The notes under the pieces are model-generated. The model searched no databases, was not told the origin of the DNA, and saw nothing but the letters and a program-made list of their open reading frames with translations. A DNA stretch of 64,000 nt from Flavobacterium sp. (lineage in GTDB: Bacteria; Bacteroidota; Bacteroidia; Flavobacteriales; Flavobacteriaceae), in contig JAEUTY010000011.1 of assembly GCA_016787805.1 (NCBI GenBank), forward strand, positions 1 to 64,000, written 5' to 3'. Numbering within the stretch: position 1 is the stretch's first letter; every line of letters starts with the position of its first letter. The position numbers and the translations under genes were made by a program. Below, in pieces: positions 45,106 through 52,918 of the stretch.

Positions 45106-46794
45106 ATGCAACTTTCAGAACAAGAAATCATTAGACGAGAAAAACTCAAAGCGCTTCGTGATTTGGGCATCAACCCTTATCCCGCCAATTTGTATCCAGT
45201 TTCACACACTTCGAAGCAAGTGAAGGAGCAATTTGAAGAAGGCAAGAAGGTGATTTTAGCTGGAAGAATCATGAGCGATCGTGACATGGGAAAAGCTTCG
45301 TTTGTGGAGTTACAAGATAGTGAAGGTCGTATTCAGCTGTATTTTAATAGAGATCATATTTGCCCTGGGGAAGATAAATCACTTTACACTCAGGTTTTCA
45401 GAAAATTAACCGATTTAGGTGACTTTATTGGTATTGAAGGCGAATTGTTTTTAACTAAAGTGGGTGAAAAATCGGTTCGCGTGGACCAATTTACTTTTTT
45501 GAGTAAAACATTACGTCCTTTACCTTTACCAAAAAAAGACGATGAAGGTCATGTTTTTGATGCCTTTGTAGATCCCGAATTACGTTACCGTATGCGTTAT
45601 GTTGATTTGGTAGTAAATCCAGATGTGAAAGAAGTATTTGTTAAAAGAACTAAATTGTTTAACGCAATGCGTAACTTTTTTAACAATGCAGGTTATATGG
45701 AAGTAGAAACTCCAATTTTGCAAGCAATTCCCGGTGGAGCCGCAGCACGTCCTTTTATAACGCATCACAATAGTTTGGATATTCCATTGTACATGCGAAT
45801 TGCCAACGAATTATATCTGAAACGATTGATTGTAGGTGGATTTGATGGTGTGTACGAATTTTCAAAAAATTTCCGCAACGAAGGAATGGATAGAACCCAC
45901 AATCCTGAATTTACGGCTATGGAAATTTATGTAGCCTACAAAGACTACAATTGGATGATGGAATTTACTGAAAATTTATTGGAACATTGTGCATTAGCTG
46001 TTAACGGAACAACAGAAGCTACCTTTGCAGAACACAATGTAAACTTCAAAGCGCCTTATGCTCGTGTTACTATGACCGATGCAATCAAACAATTTACAGG
46101 TTTTGATATTTCAGGAAAAAATGAAACCGAACTCTTTGCAGCAGCTCAATCAATGGGAATTGCAGTTGATGAAACCATGGGCAAAGGAAAATTAATTGAT
46201 GAGATTTTTGGCGCTAAATGCGAAGGTAATTTTATTCAACCTACTTTTATTACAGATTACCCAAAAGAAATGTCTCCGTTGTGTAAGTCACATCGTGACA
46301 ATCCTGATTTGACTGAGCGTTTTGAATTGATGGTTTGTGGAAAAGAAATCGCCAATGCATATTCGGAGTTGAACGACCCAATTGATCAAAGAGAACGCTT
46401 TGAAGCACAAATGGCCTTAGCCGAAAAAGGTGATGATGAAGCGATGTTCATCGACCAAGACTTTTTGCGCGCTTTAGAATTTGGGATGCCACCAACTTCT
46501 GGATTGGGAATCGGAATGGATCGATTAATCATGTTTTTGACTAACAATGCTTCTATTCAAGAAGTATTGTTCTTTCCGCAAATGCGACCTGAGAAAAAAC
46601 AAATTGAGCTTACAGATGATGAAAAATTAATTATTGGTTTATTGAAAGTAGAGAACAATCAACCTTTAGGACAATTGAAAGAGAAATCACAATTGAGTGG
46701 TAAAAAATGGGACGCAGCAATGAAAGGTTTAGCCAAACACGGAATGACCAAAGTAGTGGTTGATGGAGAAAACAAAACAGTGGTTTTGAATTAA
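45106..46794 (+). CDS. lysS: Lysyl-tRNA synthetase, class II, with C-terminal extension
   Basis: LysRS charges tRNA-Lys. The 562-residue form starts MQLSEQEIIRREKLKALRDL at 45106, after the promoter; the longer frame begins upstream of the promoter and is not used. It has the OB-fold anticodon-binding domain (AGRIMSDRDMGKASFVELQD) and class II motifs, with motif 2 in FSKNFRNEGMDRTHNPEFT and motif 3 in GLGIGMDRLIMFLTN. After the usual end (VLFFPQMRPE) it carries about 65 more residues resembling a winged-helix unit (LKVENNQPLGQLKEKSQLSG), common in Bacteroidetes. Confidence 0.97.
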   Translation: MQLSEQEIIRREKLKALRDLGINPYPANLYPVSHTSKQVKEQFEEGKKVILAGRIMSDRDMGKASFVELQDSEGRIQLYFNRDHICPGEDKSLYTQVFRKLTDLGDFIGIEGELFLTKVGEKSVRVDQFTFLSKTLRPLPLPKKDDEGHVFDAFVDPELRYRMRYVDLVVNPDVKEVFVKRTKLFNAMRNFFNNAGYMEVETPILQAIPGGAAARPFITHHNSLDIPLYMRIANELYLKRLIVGGFDGVYEFSKNFRNEGMDRTHNPEFTAMEIYVAYKDYNWMMEFTENLLEHCALAVNGTTEATFAEHNVNFKAPYARVTMTDAIKQFTGFDISGKNETELFAAAQSMGIAVDETMGKGKLIDEIFGAKCEGNFIQPTFITDYPKEMSPLCKSHRDNPDLTERFELMVCGKEIANAYSELNDPIDQRERFEAQMALAEKGDDEAMFIDQDFLRALEFGMPPTSGLGIGMDRLIMFLTNNASIQEVLFFPQMRPEKKQIELTDDEKLIIGLLKVENNQPLGQLKEKSQLSGKKWDAAMKGLAKHGMTKVVVDGENKTVVLN

Positions 46795-46814
46795 AAGACC
46801 TTTACTATAAAAAG

Positions 46815-46844
46815 AAAAGGGAACTCGATTGAGTTCCCTTTTTT
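46815..46844. terminator. Bidirectional terminator
   Basis: AAGGGAACTC (46817-46826) pairs with GAGTTCCCTT (46831-46840) with a 4-nt loop and T-runs both ways, between lysS and the small membrane protein. Confidence 0.93.
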
Positions 46845-46848
46845 ATAT

Positions 46849-47112
46849 TTAATATCTGCCAGCGCCACCAGCCATTGCTGCGGCAAAAATGGAACCAAAG
46901 ATGAGAAACATAATAAATACCAATGCGAGGATAATAGCCATCATTATCAATTGAGCTTTAGCCCAATTCTGTCTATTAACGTTTTGATCATTACCAAAGG
47001 CATAAACAAAAAGCATTACTAGTCCAACAATTGGAATAGCCATTATTAAAAGTGTAATCAGCCAGTCTTTTACTGACATTGGTTTTTGGTTTGGGTTTTC
47101 GAAAGATTCCAT
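46849..47112 (-). CDS. Small two-helix membrane protein
   Basis: The 87-residue protein has two hydrophobic helices (WLITLLIMAIPIVGLVMLFVYAF and AQLIMMAIILALVFIMFLIFG) around a short loop with NRQNWAKAQL, and a Gly/Ala-rich tail. The arrangement is common for small Bacteroidetes membrane proteins of unknown function. It lies 38 bp after the outer-membrane protein of the MbnP/MbnH-like locus and may be in its transcript, though nothing links it to that job. Confidence 0.8.
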   Translation of the reverse strand: MESFENPNQKPMSVKDWLITLLIMAIPIVGLVMLFVYAFGNDQNVNRQNWAKAQLIMMAIILALVFIMFLIFGSIFAAAMAGGAGRY

Positions 47113-47150
47113 AATAAAAATTTTATTGGTTGATTAGGCTAATGTAGCTA

Positions 47151-48110
47151 TTATAAACTATAATTCAAATTAATACTCCATCTATAATTGGCTTCTACTC
47201 TTCCACCAGTTAAATTTTGATTGATCGGTAGCATTACATTGGCACCAAATGAAAATTTATTCTTACCAACTTCAAATCCGAATTTACCAAACAAAATATC
47301 GCCTGCTGTATCACGAACAATTTGTTTATGTTGCTCATTATTCTCATATACTTCACCTGCAAAGCCAATTTGCGGTGCTATTGAAAATGCATTCTTTTCA
47401 TACAAATAAAAAAGGGTTCCAGCATAATTAAATTGGTCTCCAAAACGATAAAACTTTTGATTTTGGGTTTTAAATACATAATTCAGCATGGCATTAAAAC
47501 CCAGTTTTTTTCGCTTTATCACATATTCTGTTGCCACAAGATAATCCCAACTTCCGGTACCGACTTGATAGCTTGGGTTGACATTGCCCGAATTAGTCTC
47601 ATTGAATTTTCCTGTTGGTGCTTTTATTCCGGCTCCGATTTGTAAAGTATGTACTAAATACGTGCTGTCTTTGTGGGTTTGATACAATCGGTACATTGCT
47701 AAAGCCGTAATATCGCCAATACCTGAAATTTTTTGCTCACCATTTTCGGTTTGACGACTGTGAAAATGATACGGCACTAAAACAGAGATTTGCACATTTT
47801 TAACAACAGGAATTCGGGCCCAAATCTGAACTGTATTAAAATTTTCTTCGTACCAAGATGAATTGCTATACAAACCATCTGTACTTTGGTAGTTTTGATT
47901 GAAATAACGAACTCCAACAAAATTAGTATTGAGCATTGAGGCAAAACCCATACTTCCGCCACTGGCAGAACAACCACAGGCATCGCAATCATCTTCGTCG
48001 AGAAGTAAATAGTATTTTTTGAATTGATTCGCTCTTGCCAAACTGTCTTTGGAAGTAGCATTCGCTAAGAAACTAACAATAAGAAGTAGGCAAACTATAT
48101 GTTTTTTCAT
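47151..48110 (-). CDS. Exported beta-barrel-like protein with DCDACGC motif, in the MbnP/MbnH-like locus
   Basis: The 319-residue protein has a signal peptide (MKKHIVCLLLIVSFLANATS) and then an exported segment with DEDDCDACGCSASGG (cysteines about residues 42, 45 and 47), a plausible metal site. The rest has alternating strands and aromatics, with PYHFHSRQTENGEQKISGIGD and LGAGIKAPTGKFNETNSG, a pattern of the outer-membrane transporter/phenol-degradation MetA-like group. It ends YRWSINLNYSL, barrel-like. It starts 3 nt after the di-haem gene stop, so it is surely cotranscribed. Transport of metal or a small molecule is inference. Confidence 0.85.
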   Translation of the reverse strand: MKKHIVCLLLIVSFLANATSKDSLARANQFKKYYLLLDEDDCDACGCSASGGSMGFASMLNTNFVGVRYFNQNYQSTDGLYSNSSWYEENFNTVQIWARIPVVKNVQISVLVPYHFHSRQTENGEQKISGIGDITALAMYRLYQTHKDSTYLVHTLQIGAGIKAPTGKFNETNSGNVNPSYQVGTGSWDYLVATEYVIKRKKLGFNAMLNYVFKTQNQKFYRFGDQFNYAGTLFYLYEKNAFSIAPQIGFAGEVYENNEQHKQIVRDTAGDILFGKFGFEVGKNKFSFGANVMLPINQNLTGGRVEANYRWSINLNYSL

Positions 48111-48113
48111 CTT

Positions 48114-49154
48114 TTAATATTCAGACAATAATGGATTAGTAAGAAACTCGTTGTCGGTGAGTGTTTTTAAGAAAGCAATTAGCTTCGTTTTTTCGGTTGC
48201 TGTTAATGGAATTCCGAGTATGCCACCATTATTTAAACTTGGATCTAGATTTTGTGTATTAGCAACACCTGTACTGTAATGGTTTAGAACTGCATCTAAA
48301 GTATAAAAACGACCATCGTGCATGTAAGGCGCTGTTTTTTCGATGTTGCGCAAACTGGGCACTTTGAATTTGAAGCGATCTTGTTCCAATTCGGTTACAC
48401 GAAAACGACCTATATCGTTGATACTTGGATTGATAGGTAAACCATTATTGCGGTACGAATTATCAGTAAATAGATCCGTAGCATGACACGAAGCACATTT
48501 TTGATTGAAAATAGCATAACCATCCAATTCGTCTTGTGATAAGGTTCCGCCTGATTCATTGCGGCGGTGTTTATCAAAACGCGAATTACTGGAAGTCGCC
48601 ATCACCATAAATTGTGCAAGAGCTTTGAGCATGTTTTCGGAATTGATTTGACCGTCGGCGAACGCTTGTTTGTAGAGTTTTTTGTATTCGGCATCGTTTT
48701 TCATCATGTTGATCACCGTAGTGAAATTGCCATTCATTTCGATTGGGCTGGTGAATGGAATAATCGGTTGTAAGTCGAGATGCGTTGTTGCGCCGTCCCA
48801 CATAAAAGCCGTTTGGTACGCCAGATTTTGAATTGGCGGTGTGTTGCGCGTTCCGATGGCGTTGCCTACACCATGACTTACTGAGTGACCGTGGTGAGTA
48901 AAAGCATCTTCTTGGATGTGACAAAAGCCACACGATACAATTCCGTCGGAAGCTAAGCGACCATCGTAGAATAGTTTTTTTCCTAATTCGAAACCTTTTT
49001 CGGTTAGTGGATTGTTAGATAAATCGTAAGCCAAAGGAGGAAAATTGCTTGGCACACGATATTCGATGGGAAGATTTTGGTATTCGTTGGAATCGTCGTT
49101 AGAGCAACTCCAAAGAAACGGAATGAGTACTAATAAATAGCGTAGTGTTTTCAT
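48114..49154 (-). CDS. Di-haem cytochrome c peroxidase/MauG/MbnH-like lipoprotein
   Basis: The 346-residue product has a lipoprotein signal (RYLLVLIPFLWSC, Cys17) and two c-type haem sites, C75GFCH79 and C220ASCH224, the pattern of the CCP/MauG superfamily. It keeps PYMHDGRFYTL near the C-terminus and HHGHSVSHGVG after haem 1. In methanotrophs MbnH, a member of this superfamily, oxidises a Trp of its partner MbnP to kynurenine. Here an MbnP-family gene lies immediately upstream, which supports that assignment over a simple peroxidase. The reaction is inferred, not shown. Confidence 0.88.
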   Translation of the reverse strand: MKTLRYLLVLIPFLWSCSNDDSNEYQNLPIEYRVPSNFPPLAYDLSNNPLTEKGFELGKKLFYDGRLASDGIVSCGFCHIQEDAFTHHGHSVSHGVGNAIGTRNTPPIQNLAYQTAFMWDGATTHLDLQPIIPFTSPIEMNGNFTTVINMMKNDAEYKKLYKQAFADGQINSENMLKALAQFMVMATSSNSRFDKHRRNESGGTLSQDELDGYAIFNQKCASCHATDLFTDNSYRNNGLPINPSINDIGRFRVTELEQDRFKFKVPSLRNIEKTAPYMHDGRFYTLDAVLNHYSTGVANTQNLDPSLNNGGILGIPLTATEKTKLIAFLKTLTDNEFLTNPLLSEY

Positions 49155-49167
49155 AAGCTGTTGTTTT

Positions 49168-49303
49168 TAGCCCAGATCGCAATGGAAAGCCCAGAGCGCT
49201 TACACCTTACTCTTGTTGGTGAAAGAAAGCGACCAACGGAAGCTTGCTTTTGCCTTACAAGAGTTGGTGTAAGAGCGAGGACTTGTAATGTAGAGCTGGA
49301 TTA
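49168..49303. repeat. 136-bp palindromic element between the MbnP- and MbnH-like genes
   Basis: The ends TAGCCCAGATC (49168-49178) and GAGCTGGATTA (49293-49303) pair imperfectly, CTTACACC pairs with GGTGTAAG, and ACTCTTGT (49209-49216) with ACAAGAGT (49257-49264). A 40-nt apical loop contains a further GTTGG/CCAAC. No open frame or T-run is evident. It could be a mobile repeat or an mRNA processing structure controlling mbnH-like expression. Confidence 0.75.
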
Positions 49304-49316
49304 GCTTCTAAAGAAA

Positions 49317-50093
49317 TTAATCGTTGTGAACGTGGTGTACTTCAAACATATTAGCAATGTTTGCCGTTACTAATGCCAATTTGGCACCGCCCATAACCAT
49401 TGCTCCTTCAGAGAAATTGATTTTGTTGGTACCATCAGGCAATTGCGATACATCGGCCATCATGTGAATTTGAGGCGTGATATTGGTTCGAATCAACGCA
49501 TTTTCAGGTAAATTTAGTGTCACTTCGGCGTAGTTATAATCGGTTCCGGTTTGGCCTGTGTGCAACATAAAAGTTGTTTCTGTTGGTACTGTTGACGAGG
49601 TGAAAGTTCCTTCTAACGCAACAAATTTGTACCCAGCGCTCCACGACCACATCATTCCAGCCGCTTGTGCTTGAGCTAAGAAATCGCCTTGACCTGCGGC
49701 GCCCAAATTGAATTGAGCTTGATCAACACCAATTCCGAATTTAACTTTAGTGTAATTTCCTGCTGGAATATTCGGTAAAGTTAATAATGTGCTTGCTTCA
49801 GTAGCTTCGTCGATGATGAAGTAGCTTTGGCTTTTTGGCACGGTGTAAGTTGAACCGTCTTCTTTAGTAAGAACGATGTTGCTAACGATGTATTTTACTT
49901 TAGAAATTTTTACTGTTTCACCATTCGAATTTACATAAGCAGTGTTGAATGCCAAGTCGGCGTCTTTGTATACGTTATCGAATTCTAATTTTAAACTTCC
50001 TTCTCCTGTGATTTCTTCATCATCTTTTGAACATGAGGTGAATGCGAAAGTAGCAGCCAAAACAATGGCTAACGATTTTAATTGAAATTTCAT
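49317..50093 (-). CDS. MbnP-family exported lipoprotein
   Basis: The 258-residue product has a lipoprotein signal (SLAIVLAATFAFTSC, Cys21) and a beta-sandwich body with GSLKLEFDNVY and VKISKVKYIVSNIVL near the start. The family hallmark is the Trp motif GMMWSWSAGYKFVALEG (Trp149 and Trp151). Potential metal ligands are His178 (MLHTGQ), His210 (PQIHMM) and the tail VHHVHND (His253, 254, 256). In methanotroph MbnP a Trp is converted to kynurenine and joins histidines in a copper site; I infer the same here. It precedes the di-haem gene. Confidence 0.86.
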   Translation of the reverse strand: MKFQLKSLAIVLAATFAFTSCSKDDEEITGEGSLKLEFDNVYKDADLAFNTAYVNSNGETVKISKVKYIVSNIVLTKEDGSTYTVPKSQSYFIIDEATEASTLLTLPNIPAGNYTKVKFGIGVDQAQFNLGAAGQGDFLAQAQAAGMMWSWSAGYKFVALEGTFTSSTVPTETTFMLHTGQTGTDYNYAEVTLNLPENALIRTNITPQIHMMADVSQLPDGTNKINFSEGAMVMGGAKLALVTANIANMFEVHHVHND

Positions 50094-50133
50094 TTTTGTG
50101 TTTTTTTATTATTTAATGTTATAGAAATAGTGT

Positions 50134-50203
50134 GTTAGAAAGAATATTTTTTCTAACGATTTAGACACAACTGTCTAGTCAATTCGAGTTTTAATTTGAA
50201 TTG
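50134..50203. promoter_or_regulatory. Three palindromes upstream of the MbnP-like gene
   Basis: GTTAGAAA/TTTCTAAC (50134-50141, 50150-50157), TAGACA-CAAC-TGTCTA (50162-50177) and CAATTC/GAATTG (50180-50185, 50198-50203) follow each other in 70 bp between the orphan gene and the MbnP-like gene. They may be operators or a terminator for the upstream gene; no T-run argues for the former. Confidence 0.45.
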
Positions 50204-50216
50204 ATTTCTAAAAAAA

Positions 50217-50594
50217 TTAACTAATAAATGTAGGCGGATGAAAAACGGAACAACTATTTAAGTGAAAGTACAGATTGGAATAGTTGTTACCTACTAAAGA
50301 ATTCGTATGAAAATAAATTTGTGATAAAGTAATCGGTTGAAGTTCTTGGTAGAATAAGACTTCTATTTCGTGTTTGGAGTTGTCTTTTTTATCGGATGAT
50401 ATTGGTTTTTCTTCTTCCGATGCTTTGGCCAATTCTTTCATCAAATGACATTTACCGTTACATTTTAGTTCGGGTTTGGCTTTGTTGACACAGAGTTCTT
50501 TGGAGATGTAGTCATAATTAATTACGTAATCAAACACAGGAAAAATAGGTTTGACCAACATTAGAATGGCTATTATGAGAACTAATTTTTTCAC
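50217..50594 (-). CDS. Small exported Cys/His protein, first gene of the MbnP/MbnH-like locus
   Basis: The 125-residue protein begins with a hydrophobic helix (KKLVLIIAILMLVKPIFPVF), either signal or anchor. A conserved-looking motif LCVNKAKPELKCNGKCHLMKEL follows, with Cys35, Cys45, Cys49 and His50, then a charged linker and a C-terminal half with HTNSL, HLNSC and HPP. I recognise no named family. A Cys-x3-Cys-His cluster in an exported protein next to MbnP/MbnH-like genes suggests metal or haem handling, as inference. A TAAATTTG -7-like box lies at 50606-50599 on the minus strand. Confidence 0.75.
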   Translation of the reverse strand: MKKLVLIIAILMLVKPIFPVFDYVINYDYISKELCVNKAKPELKCNGKCHLMKELAKASEEEKPISSDKKDNSKHEIEVLFYQELQPITLSQIYFHTNSLVGNNYSNLYFHLNSCSVFHPPTFIS

Positions 50595-50719
50595 AAGGCA
50601 AATTTACAACAGAATTTTAGAAAGAAAATGATAATTGTTATTTTTATTAAACTTTTGTTAAGGATTAAACCTTAGCAATTAAATAAAGTCTTATCAGCAA
50701 ATCACTTAAATTTTAAATT

Positions 50720-51166
50720 ATGAGAAAATTAATTTTAGTAGTTGCTTTAGTTATTGGACTAACAACATTTGCACAAGGAAAAAAAGGAGAAGGAAGAGGA
50801 AAAGACAGACCAAACCCTGAAGAACAAGTTGAAAAAATTGTTGCGCGAATGACAAGTGAACTAAGCTTGGATTCTAAACAACAAGAGCAAGTAAAAGGAT
50901 TGTTGATGGATCAGGCTAAAACTAGAGAAGCCAAAAGAGCTGCATTTAAAGGGCGAAAAGAAAAAGGAGAAAAACCTTCTGATGAAGAGATTGCCCAAAT
51001 GAAAAAAGACAGAGCTGATGAAGAGTTAGCTGCAAAAACGCAAATGAAGAAAATTTTGTCTGAGGATCAATACAAAAAATGGTCTGAAATGAAAAAAGAG
51101 GTACGCAAAGACATGAGAGGCAAAATGAAAGCTAGAAAAGAAGGTAGGCCTGAAGATGAAAAATAA
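50720..51166 (+). CDS. Exported charged helical protein, Spy/CpxP-like (possibly DUF4890)
   Basis: The 148-residue protein has a signal peptide (MRKLILVVALVIGLTTFAQ) and a strongly basic and acidic helical body: EEQVEKIVARMTSELSLDSKQQ, then KQQEQVKGLLMDQ and LSEDQYKKWSEMKKE, which looks like LTxxQ-type Spy/CpxP chaperone motifs. A run GKKGEGRGKDRPNPEE follows the signal. In other phyla such proteins bind misfolded envelope proteins or metals. Divergent from the MbnP/MbnH-like locus; a functional link is possible but not shown. Confidence 0.78.
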   Translation: MRKLILVVALVIGLTTFAQGKKGEGRGKDRPNPEEQVEKIVARMTSELSLDSKQQEQVKGLLMDQAKTREAKRAAFKGRKEKGEKPSDEEIAQMKKDRADEELAAKTQMKKILSEDQYKKWSEMKKEVRKDMRGKMKARKEGRPEDEK

Positions 51167-51240
51167 TTAAGTTCGAAAATATTTTGTAGTTTCCGAAAAA
51201 TAAATTAGTTTTGGTTTCTATTACTAAAAAAAATCGAAAT

Positions 51241-51582
51241 ATGAAAAAATTATTTTTTACGTTAGCGTTACTTTTTGCAATATCATTTGGTGCTAATGCA
51301 CAAGAAGGTAAAGTAGCTCCAGAAGCTTTGGCAAAAAACGAACTTTCTGCTTTGAATGATGCAGTTGGATTGACTAGTCAGCAACAAACTGATTTGTACC
51401 GTTTGTTTGAACAGAAATACAAAACTTTAGCAGATGCTTCTTTAAGCGACGAAAGAAAAGCAGAATTTTCGAGAGTAGTTGACTTAAAAATTCAAGCAAC
51501 TTTAACTGGAGATCAAAATCAAAAGTTAGAAGCGAACAGAAAAACATTCGACAAGGCAAGAACATCTTTAAATTCAAAATAA
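51241..51582 (+). CDS. Small exported helical protein of unknown function
   Basis: Starting at ATG 51241 gives 113 residues with a signal peptide (MKKLFFTLALLFAISFGANAQ). The body is helical with LTSQQQTDLYRLFEQKYKTL and LTGDQNQKLEANRKTF, two LTxxQ-like motifs as in its upstream neighbour, which suggests the same broad fold. It lies 74 bp downstream of that gene and is followed by a strong terminator. Confidence 0.78.
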   Translation: MKKLFFTLALLFAISFGANAQEGKVAPEALAKNELSALNDAVGLTSQQQTDLYRLFEQKYKTLADASLSDERKAEFSRVVDLKIQATLTGDQNQKLEANRKTFDKARTSLNSK

Positions 51583-51613
51583 AAAAATCCCCGTTTAAAA
51601 CGGGGATTTTTTT
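51581..51613. terminator. Bidirectional terminator
   Basis: AAAAAAATCCCCGTTT pairs with AAACGGGGATTTTTTT at the end of the small exported protein gene and the hemL end. T-runs follow in both directions. Confidence 0.95.
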
Positions 51614-52899
51614 TATAATGTTTTCGCTACTTTATTTATAGCTTTAATAGTAAAATCAATATCTTCATAAGAAAGCGCATCAGTAATAAACCAAGTTTCG
51701 TAGGCTGATGGTGCAATATAAATACCTTCATTCAATAATCCGTGAAAGAATTTTTTAAAGGTATCGTTATCCCCTTTTTTTGCTGATTGAAAATCCACTA
51801 CAGCCTCTTCATCAAAATGCACTGAAATCATAGAACCTACTCTATTAATTGTGAAAACAATATTATTTTGATTCAATACTTCTCGAATTCCTTTTTCTAA
51901 ATAAGCCGTTTTTTGTTCAAGTCTGGTAAACAATTCATTGTCATTATTGATTTCTGTTAGCATTGCAAGTCCTGCAGCCATAGCCAAAGGATTTCCAGAT
52001 AATGTTCCTGCTTGATAAACTGGGCCAAGAGGCGCAAGATGATTCATAATTTCATTTCGAGCTGCAAAAGCTCCAACTGGTAAACCGCCTCCAATTACCT
52101 TTCCAAAACATACAATATCTGCTTTGATACTAAATAGTTCTTGCGCTCCGCCTTTTGCTAAACGAAATCCAGTCATTACTTCATCAAAAATCAACAAGGT
52201 TCCGTTTGCCAAACATACTTCTCGTAAGGATTCAAGAAAACCTTCCTTTGGTGGCACACAGCCCATATTTCCGGCTACTGGTTCAATAATTATGGCTGCT
52301 ATTTCATTAGGATTAGCTTCAAATAGAGCGCGAACACTTTCAATATCATTGTAATTAGCTAATAAAGTATCTTTTGCGGTTCCTTGCGTGACACCAGGAC
52401 TATTTGGAGTTCCAAATGTACTTGCACCACTTCCCGCTTGAATTAAGAAAGAATCCGAATGACCGTGGTAACAGCCTGCAAATTTGACAATCTTATCTCT
52501 TTTGGTGAAGCCTCGAGCGAGTCGAATGGCACTCATGCAAGCTTCAGTTCCAGAGTTAACAAAACGAATTTTATCAATATTTGGCACCATCGAAATGGCT
52601 AATTTAGCAATTTGAGTTTCCAATTCTGTTGGCATCCCGAAAGAAGTTCCCTGTTTTGCTCGTTCTGTTATTGCTTCAATTACCTTTGCATTTGCATGAC
52701 CTAAAATCATTGGACCCCAAGAATTAATATAATCTATTAATTGGTTGCCGTCTTCATCATATAGGTAAGCTCCTTTTGCCCTTTTTACAAAAATTGGCGT
52801 TCCGCCTACAGCTTTAAACGCACGCACTGGCGAATTTACACCTCCAGGAATTACATTTTGTGCTTCAACAAAAAGAGCACTGCTTCTTTGGTATGACAT
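51613..52899 (-). CDS. hemL: Glutamate-1-semialdehyde 2,1-aminomutase
   Basis: HemL converts glutamate-1-semialdehyde to 5-aminolevulinate in haem synthesis by the C5 route. The 428-residue product has the PLP Lys267 in [15 protein letters not shown], the FDEVMTGFR motif and [10 protein letters not shown] near the N-terminus. Length is normal. The start is separated by 19 bp from the next gene upstream (glucosaminidase); they may share a transcript. Confidence 0.98.
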   Translation of the reverse strand: MSYQRSSALFVEAQNVIPGGVNSPVRAFKAVGGTPIFVKRAKGAYLYDEDGNQLIDYINSWGPMILGHANAKVIEAITERAKQGTSFGMPTELETQIAKLAISMVPNIDKIRFVNSGTEACMSAIRLARGFTKRDKIVKFAGCYHGHSDSFLIQAGSGASTFGTPNSPGVTQGTAKDTLLANYNDIESVRALFEANPNEIAAIIIEPVAGNMGCVPPKEGFLESLREVCLANGTLLIFDEVMTGFRLAKGGAQELFSIKADIVCFGKVIGGGLPVGAFAARNEIMNHLAPLGPVYQAGTLSGNPLAMAAGLAMLTEINNDNELFTRLEQKTAYLEKGIREVLNQNNIVFTINRVGSMISVHFDEEAVVDFQSAKKGDNDTFKKFFHGLLNEGIYIAPSAYETWFITDALSYEDIDFTIKAINKVAKTL

Positions 52900-52918
52900 A
52901 GTAGTTTAATGTATGGTA

